From Clostridiales bacterium (GTDB lineage Bacteria; Bacillota; Clostridia; Lachnospirales; Lachnospiraceae): a stretch of DNA of 64,000 nucleotides. Shown in pieces: positions 9,732 to 18,681 of this stretch. The notes below the pieces were generated by a model. It worked only from the letters and a program-made list of their open reading frames with translations, was not told the origin of the DNA and ran no database searches. Position numbers and translations under genes: made by a program. The DNA is taken from positions 98,746 through 162,745 of the forward strand of contig JAHAJA010000008.1 in NCBI GenBank assembly GCA_018372435.1. The letters run 5' to 3'. Within the stretch, counting starts at the first letter, position 1, and each line of letters begins with the position of its first letter.

Positions 9732-9752
9732 AGATATACATTTTGTATATCT
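9732..9752. promoter_or_regulatory. Candidate operator in the mglB leader
   Basis: A perfect 8-bp inverted repeat (AGATATAC, 5-nt spacer, GTATATCT) lies about 33 bp upstream of the mglB start in a very A+T-rich leader. It may be a regulator site, for instance for the neighbouring YesN-type protein, or a leader hairpin. No promoter boxes could be assigned with confidence. Confidence 0.35.
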
Positions 9753-9908
9753 TGAAATTGATAATATCAGTTTTTTTGTGCAATATATATATGATATTCT
9801 ATTGAGAATCTTTGAAATTCTTTGATATTATAAATTTCGTATAGATTTTCATATCAATTTAAGTTTTTATTGCATTGGAACGTGATTAAAAAAAAGAAGG
9901 AAAACATA

Positions 9909-9948
9909 AAACAAGCCCAAAATGAACTTTTTCATCTTGAGCTTGTTT
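9909..9948 (-). terminator. Intrinsic terminator after the 9979-10608 lipoprotein gene
   Basis: Arms AAACAAGC and GCTTGTTT enclose further complementarity (TTCAT/ATGAA) and are followed on the minus strand by a T-rich tract ending in a run of eight T. It separates the lipoprotein gene from mglB. Confidence 0.75.
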
Positions 9949-9978
9949 ATCATTATATATGTATCTTTACCATTATCC

Positions 9979-10608
9979 TTATTTTATCGCTGTAAATCCA
10001 GCTAACAAAGTATCTTTACCCTCTGCCGTATCCTCAGTATATGTAACTGTTAATAATAACATTCTGTTTCCAACTTGTCTAATATACATCTGTTGTAACA
10101 ACTCTTGACCAGCGTAGTTTCCTACACAATCAAGGACCGTGTACTTCTCACCAGCAAGTTCAACATCTTTTGTTGTATCTCCAAATGTGTATTCAATTCC
10201 TGTAGCTAGAAGTTGTTGTTTTGAAGATTCAATGTAATCATCTACTGATACTTTTCTTCCCATAAGATTTTCAATAACAATATTTACGTTCGGTGAATTA
10301 ATTGTTGCCTCAGCACACATCATTTCATATACAGTAACAGCTTTCGAGTAATCAATAACTTTTTGATCCTTATCCTTATAAACTATTCCTTCCGCGAATT
10401 GAACATATTGGTTCAAATCATCTTCAGCAAACATAGTATATCCTTCTGGTGTAGTAAATTTAAGATTTAGAAATTTACTCTCATAGGTATCCTCTTTGAT
10501 GACTCCCTTACTATACACTTGCTTACTAGATTCCTTCTTGTTACACCCAGAAAACATGGTGATTACAACAAGCATTAATACTAATAGACTCCCTCTTAAC
10601 TTTTTCAT
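9979..10608 (-). CDS. Putative lipoprotein, unknown function
   Basis: A 209-aa predicted lipoprotein. The N-terminus is a typical Gram-positive lipoprotein signal ending in a TMFSGC-type lipobox (Cys about residue 22) followed by KKESSK. The rest is a soluble domain with LNLKFTTPEGYTMF near the start, which resembles secreted DUF-type proteins; I cannot name the family. It appears monocistronic, with a leader upstream and a terminator just downstream. An AAGGAG ribosome site precedes the start. Confidence 0.7.
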   Translation of the reverse strand: MKKLRGSLLVLMLVVITMFSGCNKKESSKQVYSKGVIKEDTYESKFLNLKFTTPEGYTMFAEDDLNQYVQFAEGIVYKDKDQKVIDYSKAVTVYEMMCAEATINSPNVNIVIENLMGRKVSVDDYIESSKQQLLATGIEYTFGDTTKDVELAGEKYTVLDCVGNYAGQELLQQMYIRQVGNRMLLLTVTYTEDTAEGKDTLLAGFTAIK

Positions 10609-10751
10609 AAAATTCTCCTTTACTCTATTCTCATATCATGTTTATATGGTAATACAGCAAGCATAACTATAATATGCTTGGATAATCCATGGCATGACAT
10701 AATAAACATTATAAAGGAGAATCATTTTTTACACAATATGTCTATTTAACT

Positions 10752-10807
10752 ATTTTTTCTTGTAATTCCTAATATATTTATTTTTTCTTGTAATTCCTAA
10801 TATATTT
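10752..10807. repeat. Perfect 28-bp tandem duplication
   Basis: Two identical 28-bp units (10752-10779 and 10780-10807), each beginning with ATTTTTTC and ending in TATATTT, lie side by side in the A+T-rich spacer between the ABC exporter gene and the lipoprotein gene. It is probably a slippage product, with no apparent coding content. Confidence 0.85.
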
Positions 10808-10822
10808 ATTTTTACTTATCTT

Positions 10823-10850
10823 ACTCTTTTACTTATACTCTTTTACTTAG
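10823..10850. repeat. 14-bp tandem repeat overlapping the exporter stop codon
   Basis: Two 14-bp units (ACTCTTTTACTTAT and ACTCTTTTACTTAG) run up to the stop codon of the gene starting at 10847. The second unit includes the stop, so the duplication may have arisen from the gene end. Confidence 0.7.
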
Positions 10851-12787
10851 CTTTGTTCCAATAGTCCCGTATACAATTGATAATATGTTCCTCTCTTCTC
10901 AAGTAAACGTTCATGGTTGCCTCGCTCAATAATATTACCCTTATCAAGTACCATAATTACGTCTGCATTCTTGATTGTAGACAATCTATGTGCAATTACG
11001 AATACTGTTCTTCCATGCATTAGACGATCCATACCCTCTTGAACTATCTTCTCTGTTCTTGTATCAATACTTGATGTAGCTTCATCTAGGATTAATACCG
11101 GCGGATTTGCTATAGCCGCTCTAGCAATTGCAAGTAACTGGCGTTGTCCTTGTGATAAGTTACTACCATCTCCTGTTAAAACCGTATTATACCCTTCAGG
11201 TAAATGCTTTATAAAGTAATGTGCATTCGCTAACTTCGCTGCTTCTATAACTTCTTCATCTGTTGCATCTAACCTTCCATATCGAATGTTTTCCATAACC
11301 GTACCAGTGAACAGATGGGTATCTTGTAATACAATTCCTAGAGATCGACGAAGATCTGCTTTCTTAATTTTATTGATATTGATACCATCATATCGAATCT
11401 TACCGTCTTGAATATCATAGAAACGATTAATCAAGTTCGTAATTGTTGTCTTACCTGCTCCTGTTGCCCCAACGAATGCTATCTTCTGCCCTTGTTTCGC
11501 ATCAATAACTATATCATGAAGAATAATCTTATCATCGTTATATCCAAAATCAACATGGTCAAAAACAACGTCACCATTCATCTGTTGATAAGTTACGGTG
11601 TTATCTGCTTTATGATAATGCTTCCATGCCCAGACACCAGTTCTTTTCTCTACTTCGGTAATTTCACCTGAATCGAAGATCAATGCATTCACAAGTTCTA
11701 CATAACCATCATCTACTTCTGACTCTTCATCTAATAATTTAAATACACGATCTGCCCCAGCAAGTGCCATAATAATAGAGTTAATCTGCTGTGATACCTG
11801 TGAAAATGGCATAAAGAAAGAACGATTAAATTGTAAGAATGAGGCTAACCCACCTAATGTAAATCCCCCAACATTGTAGATAGCTAGCAATGCCCCTACA
11901 ATTGCAGTTAATACATAGCTAATATGGCCTAAGTTACCAGTGATTGGCATTAGAATATTCGCGTATTTGTTTGCATTGTTTGCACTCTCAAAGAGCTCTT
12001 CGTTTATCTCTTCAAATCGTTTTAAGTTCTCTTCTTCATGACAGAAAACTTTAACAACCTTCTGCCCTTCCATCATCTCTTCGATGAAACCATTTACTTT
12101 ACCAAGATTTCTTTGTTGGTCGATAAAATAGGTTCCACTCTTTGATGCAATTTTTTTAGTTACTACCAGCATTACAAAAACCATTACAATCGTAACCAGT
12201 GTTAACGAAACATTCAAGATCAACATAGATATGAATACACTTACAATTGTGATTAAAGAAGATATTACCTGTGGAATACTTTGACTAATCATCTGACGTA
12301 GAGTATCCGTATCGTTGGTGTAGATACTCATGATATCGCCATGTGCATGGGTATCAAAGTATTTAATTGGTAATGTTTCCATGTGTTTGAACAAATCATT
12401 ACGTATACTTCTCATTGTTCCCTGGGCTACATTAACCATCATTCTTGAATATGCCCATGTTGAAACTACTCCAACGAGATATACAAGTGCCATCTTACCT
12501 AATACCTGTAGTAAGGTTGAGAAGTCTGGGTTTTGTTGCCCTAAGAATGGTATAATGTAATCATCAATTAGATTCTTAATGAACATGGTTCCCATAACAC
12601 TAGCCAATGAGCTAATAAAGATGCATATAATAACCGCAACACATGCTACTCGGTATTGTTTTAATATATATGCTAACATACGTTTCATAATCTTGCCTGG
12701 GTTTTCAAGTTTTGACTTTGGACCCATTGCCATTCCCTGTCCCGGTCCTTTGACTGTTCTTTGTACTTGTTGTTTATTTGCTGCCAT
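10847..12787 (-). CDS. Heterodimeric ABC exporter half-transporter, catalytic subunit
   Basis: A fused membrane-ATPase half-exporter of about 646 aa. Six transmembrane helices are followed by an ATPase with Walker A GATGAGKTT, signature LSQGQRQ and Walker B VLILDEATSSID, so its catalytic glutamate is present. The start at 12787 has AAAGGAG 9 nt upstream; earlier in-frame codons lie inside the partner gene and lack a site. It overlaps the partner (12774-14525) by 14 bp, so translation is coupled. With a partner whose Walker B has Asp instead of Glu, the pair fits the BmrCD/TM287-288 type of asymmetric exporter. Substrate (drug, lipid or peptide) is unknown. Confidence 0.9.
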   Translation of the reverse strand: MAANKQQVQRTVKGPGQGMAMGPKSKLENPGKIMKRMLAYILKQYRVACVAVIICIFISSLASVMGTMFIKNLIDDYIIPFLGQQNPDFSTLLQVLGKMALVYLVGVVSTWAYSRMMVNVAQGTMRSIRNDLFKHMETLPIKYFDTHAHGDIMSIYTNDTDTLRQMISQSIPQVISSLITIVSVFISMLILNVSLTLVTIVMVFVMLVVTKKIASKSGTYFIDQQRNLGKVNGFIEEMMEGQKVVKVFCHEEENLKRFEEINEELFESANNANKYANILMPITGNLGHISYVLTAIVGALLAIYNVGGFTLGGLASFLQFNRSFFMPFSQVSQQINSIIMALAGADRVFKLLDEESEVDDGYVELVNALIFDSGEITEVEKRTGVWAWKHYHKADNTVTYQQMNGDVVFDHVDFGYNDDKIILHDIVIDAKQGQKIAFVGATGAGKTTITNLINRFYDIQDGKIRYDGININKIKKADLRRSLGIVLQDTHLFTGTVMENIRYGRLDATDEEVIEAAKLANAHYFIKHLPEGYNTVLTGDGSNLSQGQRQLLAIARAAIANPPVLILDEATSSIDTRTEKIVQEGMDRLMHGRTVFVIAHRLSTIKNADVIMVLDKGNIIERGNHERLLEKRGTYYQLYTGLLEQS

Positions 12788-14525
12788 TTTGATCCGCTCC
12801 TTTCGTTTGAGATTCATATACATCACGGTAGATGTCACTACTTACAAGGAGTTCTTCATGTGTTCCTATATCAGAAATTTCACCTTCATTCAAGACAATA
12901 ATTTGATCTGCATCTTGAACCGAAGTAATTCTCTGTGCAATAATAATCTTTGTTGTATTCGGAATTTCCTCTTTGAATGCCTTACGAATTAAAGTATCTG
13001 TTCTTGTATCTACAGCACTTGTAGAATCATCTAGGATTAAAATTTTAGGTTTCTTAAGTAATGCTCTTGCTATACATAATCTTTGCTTTTGCCCTCCAGA
13101 CACATTGCTACCACCTTGTTCAATGAATGTATCATATCCATTAGGGAACTGACGAATGAAATCATCTGCCTGTGCTAACTTACATGCATGAATCATCTGG
13201 TCCTCTGTTGCCTGCTTATCTCCCCATCTAAGATTCTCTTTGATGGTACCAGAGAATAGTACATTCTTTTGTAGAACCATAGCTACTTCATCTCTAAGCG
13301 CATCCATATCATAATCTCTTACATCTACACCACCAACTAAGACTTTACCAGCAGATACATCATATAGCCTTGGGATAAGCTGTACGAGAGATGATTTGGC
13401 ACTACCTGTTCCACCGATAATCCCTACGGTCTGACCTGATTGTATCTTGATATTAATGTTGCTTAATACATTGGCATCCTCTACACCCTCTTCATGTTTC
13501 TTGTATGCGAAGGATACATCATCGAATTCAATAGAGCCATCTTTCACTGCCTTAATAGAAGCTTCTTTATTCGTTAAATCAGACTTTTCATTAATTACTT
13601 CAGCAATACGATCTCCAGACGCTTTTGACATGGTAATCATAACAAACATCATGGAAATCATCATTAAACTCATTAAGATATTCATAACATAACTGAATAA
13701 ACTCATTAATTGTCCTGTTGTTAAGGAACCTCCAACAATCATCTTCGCACCAAACCAAGATAATAATAAGATACATGAATACATAGCAAATTGCATGGCT
13801 GGCGTATTACAGATCAAGATTTTCTCCGCTTTTACAAACATGCAATATACATTCGTACAAGCTTTCTTAAACTTACTAATCTCATAATCTTCTCTAACAT
13901 ACGCTTTTACTACACGAATTGCATTGATATTCTCTTGAACACTTGCATTCAAATCATCATACTTACGAAATACGGTTAAGAAGATTGGATGTGCATTACT
14001 AATAATTATGAATAATACTACTCCTAAGAAAGCAATTGCTCCTAAGAAAATGAATGCTAACCTTGCATTAATTAAGAACGCCATAATCATTGCAAAGATT
14101 AACATGAACGGTGCCCTAGCGCACATTCTTATAACCATCTGATAAGAATTCTGCACATTAGTTACATCTGTAGTTAGACGGGTCACTAGACCTGCAGTAG
14201 AATATTTATCAATATTAGCAAAGGAGTAATTTTGAATATTTTTGAACATAGCATTTCTTATGTTTTTTGCAAATCCAGTACTTGCTCTCGCAGCAACTTT
14301 ACCTGACATCGCACCAAAGGTTAGTGATAACATAGCTACTGCTATCATGCAAAGTCCCATAATACAAACATGGCGTATATTTCCCTTCTCAACACCATTA
14401 TCAATAATAGAAGCCATCATGACTGGAATGATTATCTCCATAATAACTTCTAAGGTAATAAAAACTGGAGCCAGTAACGAGTCTCTTTTATACTCCTTGA
14501 CTTCAGCCAATAATGTCTTTAACAT
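12774..14525 (-). CDS. Heterodimeric ABC exporter half-transporter, degenerate subunit
   Basis: A 583-aa ABC half-exporter with six N-terminal transmembrane helices and a C-terminal ATPase. Walker A reads GGTGSAKSS and the signature is VSGGQKQR. Walker B reads ILILDDSTSAVD, where Asp replaces the catalytic Glu, the mark of the non-catalytic site in heterodimeric exporters. AGGAGGA precedes the ATG by about 8 nt. It is second in a marR-exporter-exporter locus. Between marR and this gene lie a terminator and three operator-like repeats, so its expression is probably controlled by the MarR protein at 14691-15131. Confidence 0.9.
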   Translation of the reverse strand: MLKTLLAEVKEYKRDSLLAPVFITLEVIMEIIIPVMMASIIDNGVEKGNIRHVCIMGLCMIAVAMLSLTFGAMSGKVAARASTGFAKNIRNAMFKNIQNYSFANIDKYSTAGLVTRLTTDVTNVQNSYQMVIRMCARAPFMLIFAMIMAFLINARLAFIFLGAIAFLGVVLFIIISNAHPIFLTVFRKYDDLNASVQENINAIRVVKAYVREDYEISKFKKACTNVYCMFVKAEKILICNTPAMQFAMYSCILLLSWFGAKMIVGGSLTTGQLMSLFSYVMNILMSLMMISMMFVMITMSKASGDRIAEVINEKSDLTNKEASIKAVKDGSIEFDDVSFAYKKHEEGVEDANVLSNINIKIQSGQTVGIIGGTGSAKSSLVQLIPRLYDVSAGKVLVGGVDVRDYDMDALRDEVAMVLQKNVLFSGTIKENLRWGDKQATEDQMIHACKLAQADDFIRQFPNGYDTFIEQGGSNVSGGQKQRLCIARALLKKPKILILDDSTSAVDTRTDTLIRKAFKEEIPNTTKIIIAQRITSVQDADQIIVLNEGEISDIGTHEELLVSSDIYRDVYESQTKGADQNGSK

Positions 14526-14569
14526 ATAAATCCTCCTATCTTTTACTATAATCTTTTGTTTTCAATCTG

Positions 14570-14613
14570 TTAGCTTCCTATCAATTAGCTTCCTATCTGT
14601 AAGCTTCCTAACA
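14570..14613. promoter_or_regulatory. Three 15-bp-spaced operator-like repeats before the exporter genes
   Basis: Three near-identical 13-mers start at 14570, 14585 and 14600, an exact 15-bp period: two copies of TTAGCTTCCTATC and one TAAGCTTCCTAAC. The same word, TTAGCTTCCTAAT, occurs in the marR leader at 15151-15163. The repetition in both controlled regions and the half-palindromic TTAG...CTAA character suggest binding sites for the MarR protein; this is inference. Confidence 0.55.
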
Positions 14614-14623
14614 TTCTTAGCAA

Positions 14624-14660
14624 AATAATAGAAAGCACTAGTTTCGGGCTTTCTATTATT
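14624..14660 (-). terminator. Hairpin/terminator between marR and the exporter genes
   Basis: A perfect 13-bp stem (AATAATAGAAAGC with GCTTTCTATTATT) with an 11-nt loop is followed on the minus strand by TTTT. It lies just after the marR stop codon. It could end the marR transcript or act as a partial terminator setting a lower exporter level; the short T-run suggests the latter is possible. Confidence 0.65.
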
Positions 14661-14690
14661 ATTAAAAATAAAAAGTACTTACCATACTTC

Positions 14691-15131
14691 TTAATTATTC
14701 TCTAATTTCTTTTTAAGCTTACCTGTAATCTGGAAAAACATCTCTTGTTCTTCCTTCGTTAGACATTCAGAAAGTTCACGTTCGAACTCGTTAATATTTG
14801 AATGAATCTCTTCATTCAGATCAATTGCTTTCTGTGTAAGTACTAACTTCTTAAGTCTGGCATCATGTGCTACAGGAAGACGATTCAGATAACCGTTTTT
14901 CTCCATCAACTGCAAAATTCCCGTTGCGGTTGAACGACGAATCTTAAATTCTTTCTCAATATCCTTTTGAAAAACATCATGATTCATACTAGTATCATAT
15001 ATGTATCCAATAATCCAACCATGCATCTTCGTATAATCACGATTATGAAACTTTGAAAGTTTAGCATCAATATTTCTCATTAATAGATTTGAAATTGTTT
15101 TAATCTCAAAACCGATCAGTTGAGTTGGCAA
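14691..15131 (-). CDS. MarR-family transcriptional regulator
   Basis: A 146-aa winged-helix regulator. The helix-turn-helix and wing occupy about residues 50-100 (FKIRRSTATGILQLMEKNGYL then RLKKLVLT), with dimerisation helices at both ends. The start is a TTG codon at 15131, chosen because AAGGAGGGG lies 7 nt upstream; no ATG is near. It heads the locus that encodes a heterodimeric exporter, the usual context for a repressor relieved by an exporter substrate. Palindromes over its own promoter suggest autoregulation. Confidence 0.9.
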   Translation of the reverse strand: MPTQLIGFEIKTISNLLMRNIDAKLSKFHNRDYTKMHGWIIGYIYDTSMNHDVFQKDIEKEFKIRRSTATGILQLMEKNGYLNRLPVAHDARLKKLVLTQKAIDLNEEIHSNINEFERELSECLTKEEQEMFFQITGKLKKKLENN

Positions 15132-15150
15132 CTATACTCCCCTCCTTTTG

Positions 15151-15233
15151 TTAGCTTCCTAATCTTTTTTGTTAGAACCCTAACATTGTATCGCTATCTA
15201 ACATTTTTGTCAAGAGATAATTTTGTTAGATAG
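15151..15233 (-). promoter_or_regulatory. marR promoter with overlapping operators
   Basis: On the minus strand TTGACA (15208-15213) and TACAAT (15185-15190) are separated by exactly 17 bp. The word CTATCTAACA (15194-15203) lies in the spacer, and its perfect inverse TGTTAGATAG lies at 15224-15233, upstream of the -35. A second palindrome, TGTTAG-N4-CTAACA (15170-15185), covers the transcription start region, and TTAGCTTCCTAAT follows at 15151. The arrangement fits repression by the MarR product. Confidence 0.75.
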
Positions 15234-15258
15234 GTTACTTAGAGTAATCAACAATCCA

Positions 15259-16170
15259 CTACCAGTATTTTTTCTTTTTGAATAATAATAAGCTACCTAT
15301 TACAATTAATGCACTGATTAAAATAACCATAGGATACCCAAATTTCCAAGATATTTCTGGCATATAGACAAAATTCATACCATACCAACCAACAATCAAA
15401 GTAAGTGGTAGGAAAATCGTGGTTACAATCGTCAGTACCTTCATTACATTGTTCTGCCTAATACCAATTTCCGATTGATACACATCTTGTACTTGCATAG
15501 CGTATTCTCGTAACGTCTGTGTCTCATTCTGTAACCTTGTAGCACGATCCGTAAATACACGGAAAGTAGCATACCCTTCCTTGTCAAAAAATTCATCTTC
15601 ATTATCTAGAATTTCTTCACCTAAATCTGCCATTTGGCTATAATAACGATATAATTTTGCAATCATCTTCTTAATCTCTAACATCTTCATATTAAAATTA
15701 TCAAGAGTTCCTCTCAATACATGCTCCTCAATTTTAGAGATTTCTTGCTCTATTAATTCTAAGAATAGCAAATCATTTTCAATCAGATTTATTAACAAAT
15801 CATATAGAAGACGCTCTAAGGAATAATTACGACGAATCTTGGCCTCTACAATTGACATAATCTCTTTTACAATGGTGTTACTGTCATCAATAAAGATAAT
15901 TTTTCCTTCCAATATATAGAATACAAATTCTTTGTGTTTCATATGTTCTTTTGGTATTGGAACATAACATGTTCCAAACAAATATCCAATATGGCGCTCA
16001 ACTTTACAAAAATGCACATTCGCAATGGATTGTGTTAGTTGATATGTGTTCTGTAATTCTTTTTCTTCTTCCCACTCTTTTCGATTATATATTGCAACTA
16101 CGTTACGTTCTTTAAGAAATGTATTCTTATCAACAGGTACCACCTGTTCATTTTCTACCTGAAAATACAT
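15259..16170 (-). CDS. CorA-family divalent metal transporter
   Basis: A 303-aa CorA-like protein. It has an N-terminal cytoplasmic domain, a long helical region (about residues 130-235), then two C-terminal membrane helices with the family GMN pore motif (VGWYGMNFVYMPE) at the end of the first. It ends in a basic KKKK tail. These proteins form pentameric Mg2+/Co2+ channels. AAAGGTGG precedes the ATG. It is separate from the MarR locus; no metal-responsive leader was recognised upstream. Confidence 0.9.
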   Translation of the reverse strand: MYFQVENEQVVPVDKNTFLKERNVVAIYNRKEWEEEKELQNTYQLTQSIANVHFCKVERHIGYLFGTCYVPIPKEHMKHKEFVFYILEGKIIFIDDSNTIVKEIMSIVEAKIRRNYSLERLLYDLLINLIENDLLFLELIEQEISKIEEHVLRGTLDNFNMKMLEIKKMIAKLYRYYSQMADLGEEILDNEDEFFDKEGYATFRVFTDRATRLQNETQTLREYAMQVQDVYQSEIGIRQNNVMKVLTIVTTIFLPLTLIVGWYGMNFVYMPEISWKFGYPMVILISALIVIGSLLLFKKKKYW

Positions 16171-16245
16171 TCAAGTACCACCTTTCTAATCACGGTATGT
16201 AAATACTATTATGATAGTATTTTAGCAAAAAAATTCAAGTATTAT

Positions 16246-16722
16246 CTAGTTATCTTGTGAACAATTTGCTGCATCTATTGCAATTACGAGCATTAAACCT
16301 TGGATTTCATCTTCTGGGTTACTAAAATCTATCACATAGGTATCGCCCCAATTAAGGATTTCCTTGTTAATCTGCATCACTCGATAATCCCCCTTTAGAA
16401 CTTCGTAATTCCAACCGAAGAAATCTCCATCTACACTCCAACCATTATATTCAATCTCGTATCTTGGACGAAATAATGTAAACTTCTTCTGGATTTCACC
16501 AATCACTCGTCCTCTTATTTCCACTTCAAATCGTGGCATTAGTGTAAATAATTTTTGATGGATGACTCCTATTTCTTCACTCGTACGAGCATCATATACA
16601 TAAATTTGATGACCAAGAGAAAACACCTTTCCTTTTACAAAATATTTCGCATTACCGTATTCATCATACACGTCATAGGTATCTGACCACGAAAATACTC
16701 TTTGTTTAATTAATAATCTCAT
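16246..16722 (-). CDS. LURP-one-related (Tubby-like fold) protein
   Basis: A 158-aa protein of the LURP-one-related family. It has repeated beta-strand units such as DTYDVYDEYGNAKYFVKGK, then RYEIEYNGWSVDGDFFGWNYEV and NWGDTYVIDF. Bacterial members are small single-domain proteins of unknown biochemical role, possibly membrane-associated by analogy with Tubby. No transmembrane segment is seen. Its function here is unknown. Confidence 0.75.
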   Translation of the reverse strand: MRLLIKQRVFSWSDTYDVYDEYGNAKYFVKGKVFSLGHQIYVYDARTSEEIGVIHQKLFTLMPRFEVEIRGRVIGEIQKKFTLFRPRYEIEYNGWSVDGDFFGWNYEVLKGDYRVMQINKEILNWGDTYVIDFSNPEDEIQGLMLVIAIDAANCSQDN

Positions 16723-16756
16723 TCTAATATTCCTTCCCTTTCAAGCACCTGTAAAA

Positions 16757-16808
16757 AAGGGGAAATTGCAAAGTACACATAAAACGAATACACTTTGTAA
16801 AATCCCCC
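16757..16808 (-). terminator. Hairpin after pepF
   Basis: An imperfect inverted repeat pairs AAGGGG...CAAAGT with ACTTTG...CCCCCTT across about 50 nt. It is followed on the minus strand by a T-run (TTTTTT at 16753-16758). It is well placed to end the pepF transcript. Confidence 0.5.
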
Positions 16809-16827
16809 TTATACATAATAGATTTTA

Positions 16828-18531
16828 TTACATATCTTTAATTTGTTCTAGTATAATCTCTTTTACATAAGACATCGCTTTCTTAACGCTTCCTTCTTCA
16901 AATGGGATTGCTAAGTTTGAATTTCTTAATGTTTCAAGATAGCTTAAACTTCCACCTACATTACATAATTTCATGTAGTCATTCCAAGCTTCTTCCTTAT
17001 TCTCTGCATAACGTTTCTTAAGTTCCATTGCTCCCATTGTAGTTAAAGTATAATTGATGTAATAGAATGGGTATAGGAAGATATGAAGTTTGTGGTACCA
17101 AAGACCACCACGTTCCATGAACTCATCTCCTTCATAATCTCTCCATGGCATGTATTTTTGTTCTAGCTTATGCCATTCATACGTACGTTCCTTTGGTGTT
17201 AAATCTGGATTCGCATACATGATATGTTGGAATTCATCTACTGCAACGCCAAATGGCACGAAAGTGATTGCTTCTTGAAGATGTGCAAAACGATATTTAT
17301 CAGCATCTTTACCGAAAAATTGTTCTACATATGGATAAGCGAATTGTTCCATTGCCATTGAATGAATCTCAGCAATATCTGTTGATTCGCTATAATAATT
17401 TGCAATTGGCTGATGACGCATAGCTTGGTAACCCGCAAAAGCATGACCAAGTTCATGGGTAAGTACTTGCATATCAAAGATTGTATGGTTAAAACAAGAG
17501 AATACATATGGAGCTTTTAATGGTGTAAGGTATGTCATGTAACCAGTTGAAGCTTTGTTTGGTTTATTCTTAAGATCCATTAATTCATGTTCAATCATAT
17601 AATCAATGAACTCACCTGTTTCTTTGCTAATATCATGATACATCTCTCTTGCCTTATCAATCATGAAATCATCGTCTCCCATTGGTTGTGCATTACCATC
17701 TGGGAATACAAATTTTTCATCGTATGCTTTAATCTTGTCAACACCAATACGTCTTGCTTGTGCTTTATATAACTCTTCACATAATGGTACGATTTCTTCC
17801 CGAACCTGCTCTCTGAATTTTGCAACTTCTTCTTGCCCATAATCCGATCTACCTTGTTGTTTGTATCCAAGATTGATGAAGTTCTCATCACCAAGACATC
17901 TACCCATCTTATTACGGATATCAATTAACTCTCCAAAGATCTTTTCCATCTCTTCTTCATTATCATGATAGAAATCAGAATAGGCTTTGAATGCTTTCTT
18001 ACGAGTTTCACGATCAGGATTTTCAAAATATTTCTGAATACCATATAGATTCAACGTCTGTCCATCAAATGGAATCTTAGCTGTCGCCATAAGTTTTTGA
18101 TATTGTGTTGTTAATAATCCTTCTCTTTGTAGATATGGAACAAGCTCAGGATTAAAGCTATCTATCTCTCTTTGCATACCAATTAATAGCTGTTTTCCAT
18201 ATTCTTTCTCAAGATCTGCTACATAAGGACTAGCAAGAATTGCTTTATTTAGCTCAATATTCGCTTCCATTGTTGTAGGTGCAGTAACAGTAATGAATTC
18301 AACTTCTTTTTCGTAGAATTCATCGGTTGTATTCAAAGTATTACGAATTTGCGCAATTGTGCACATAAACTCAAGCTTACCTGAACTCTCTAATACTTCA
18401 AGCATTGCATCTCTCATAACTTCATAACTAGTTGCGTCTTTAACTTTTTTTGTAGTTTCTTCAAGTTCTTTCTTGAAGGCATCAAAGTCTGGTCGTATGT
18501 ACTCTAATTCACTAAATTTAAAATTTTCCAT
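16828..18531 (-). CDS. pepF: Oligoendopeptidase F family metallopeptidase (M3)
   Basis: A cytoplasmic zinc peptidase of about 567 aa in family M3 (short oligoendopeptidase F subgroup). The zinc site HELGH is in VLTHELGHAFAGYQ near residue 360, with the third ligand region STDIAEIHSMAME about 25 residues later. It cleaves short oligopeptides. I choose ATG at 18531; a TTG one codon upstream is an equally placed alternative, with GGAAGG serving either. It appears monocistronic, with a hairpin after it. Confidence 0.9.
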   Translation of the reverse strand: MENFKFSELEYIRPDFDAFKKELEETTKKVKDATSYEVMRDAMLEVLESSGKLEFMCTIAQIRNTLNTTDEFYEKEVEFITVTAPTTMEANIELNKAILASPYVADLEKEYGKQLLIGMQREIDSFNPELVPYLQREGLLTTQYQKLMATAKIPFDGQTLNLYGIQKYFENPDRETRKKAFKAYSDFYHDNEEEMEKIFGELIDIRNKMGRCLGDENFINLGYKQQGRSDYGQEEVAKFREQVREEIVPLCEELYKAQARRIGVDKIKAYDEKFVFPDGNAQPMGDDDFMIDKAREMYHDISKETGEFIDYMIEHELMDLKNKPNKASTGYMTYLTPLKAPYVFSCFNHTIFDMQVLTHELGHAFAGYQAMRHQPIANYYSESTDIAEIHSMAMEQFAYPYVEQFFGKDADKYRFAHLQEAITFVPFGVAVDEFQHIMYANPDLTPKERTYEWHKLEQKYMPWRDYEGDEFMERGGLWYHKLHIFLYPFYYINYTLTTMGAMELKKRYAENKEEAWNDYMKLCNVGGSLSYLETLRNSNLAIPFEEGSVKKAMSYVKEIILEQIKDM

Positions 18532-18681
18532 CAAACTATCCTTCCTTTATTCATTATTACATAATAAAAATATTATAATATAGTCAGCTTTAAAATACAA
18601 TGTGTACAATTGTGTTTTACAATTAAGTACACCACGACGCTCAAAAAGATAGCCCTTTTAACTCTGCAATCCAGTATGCTA

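Noticed and set aside
10752..10850. CRISPR-like array
   Set aside because: Units are directly adjacent without spacers and only two copies each; simple tandem duplication.
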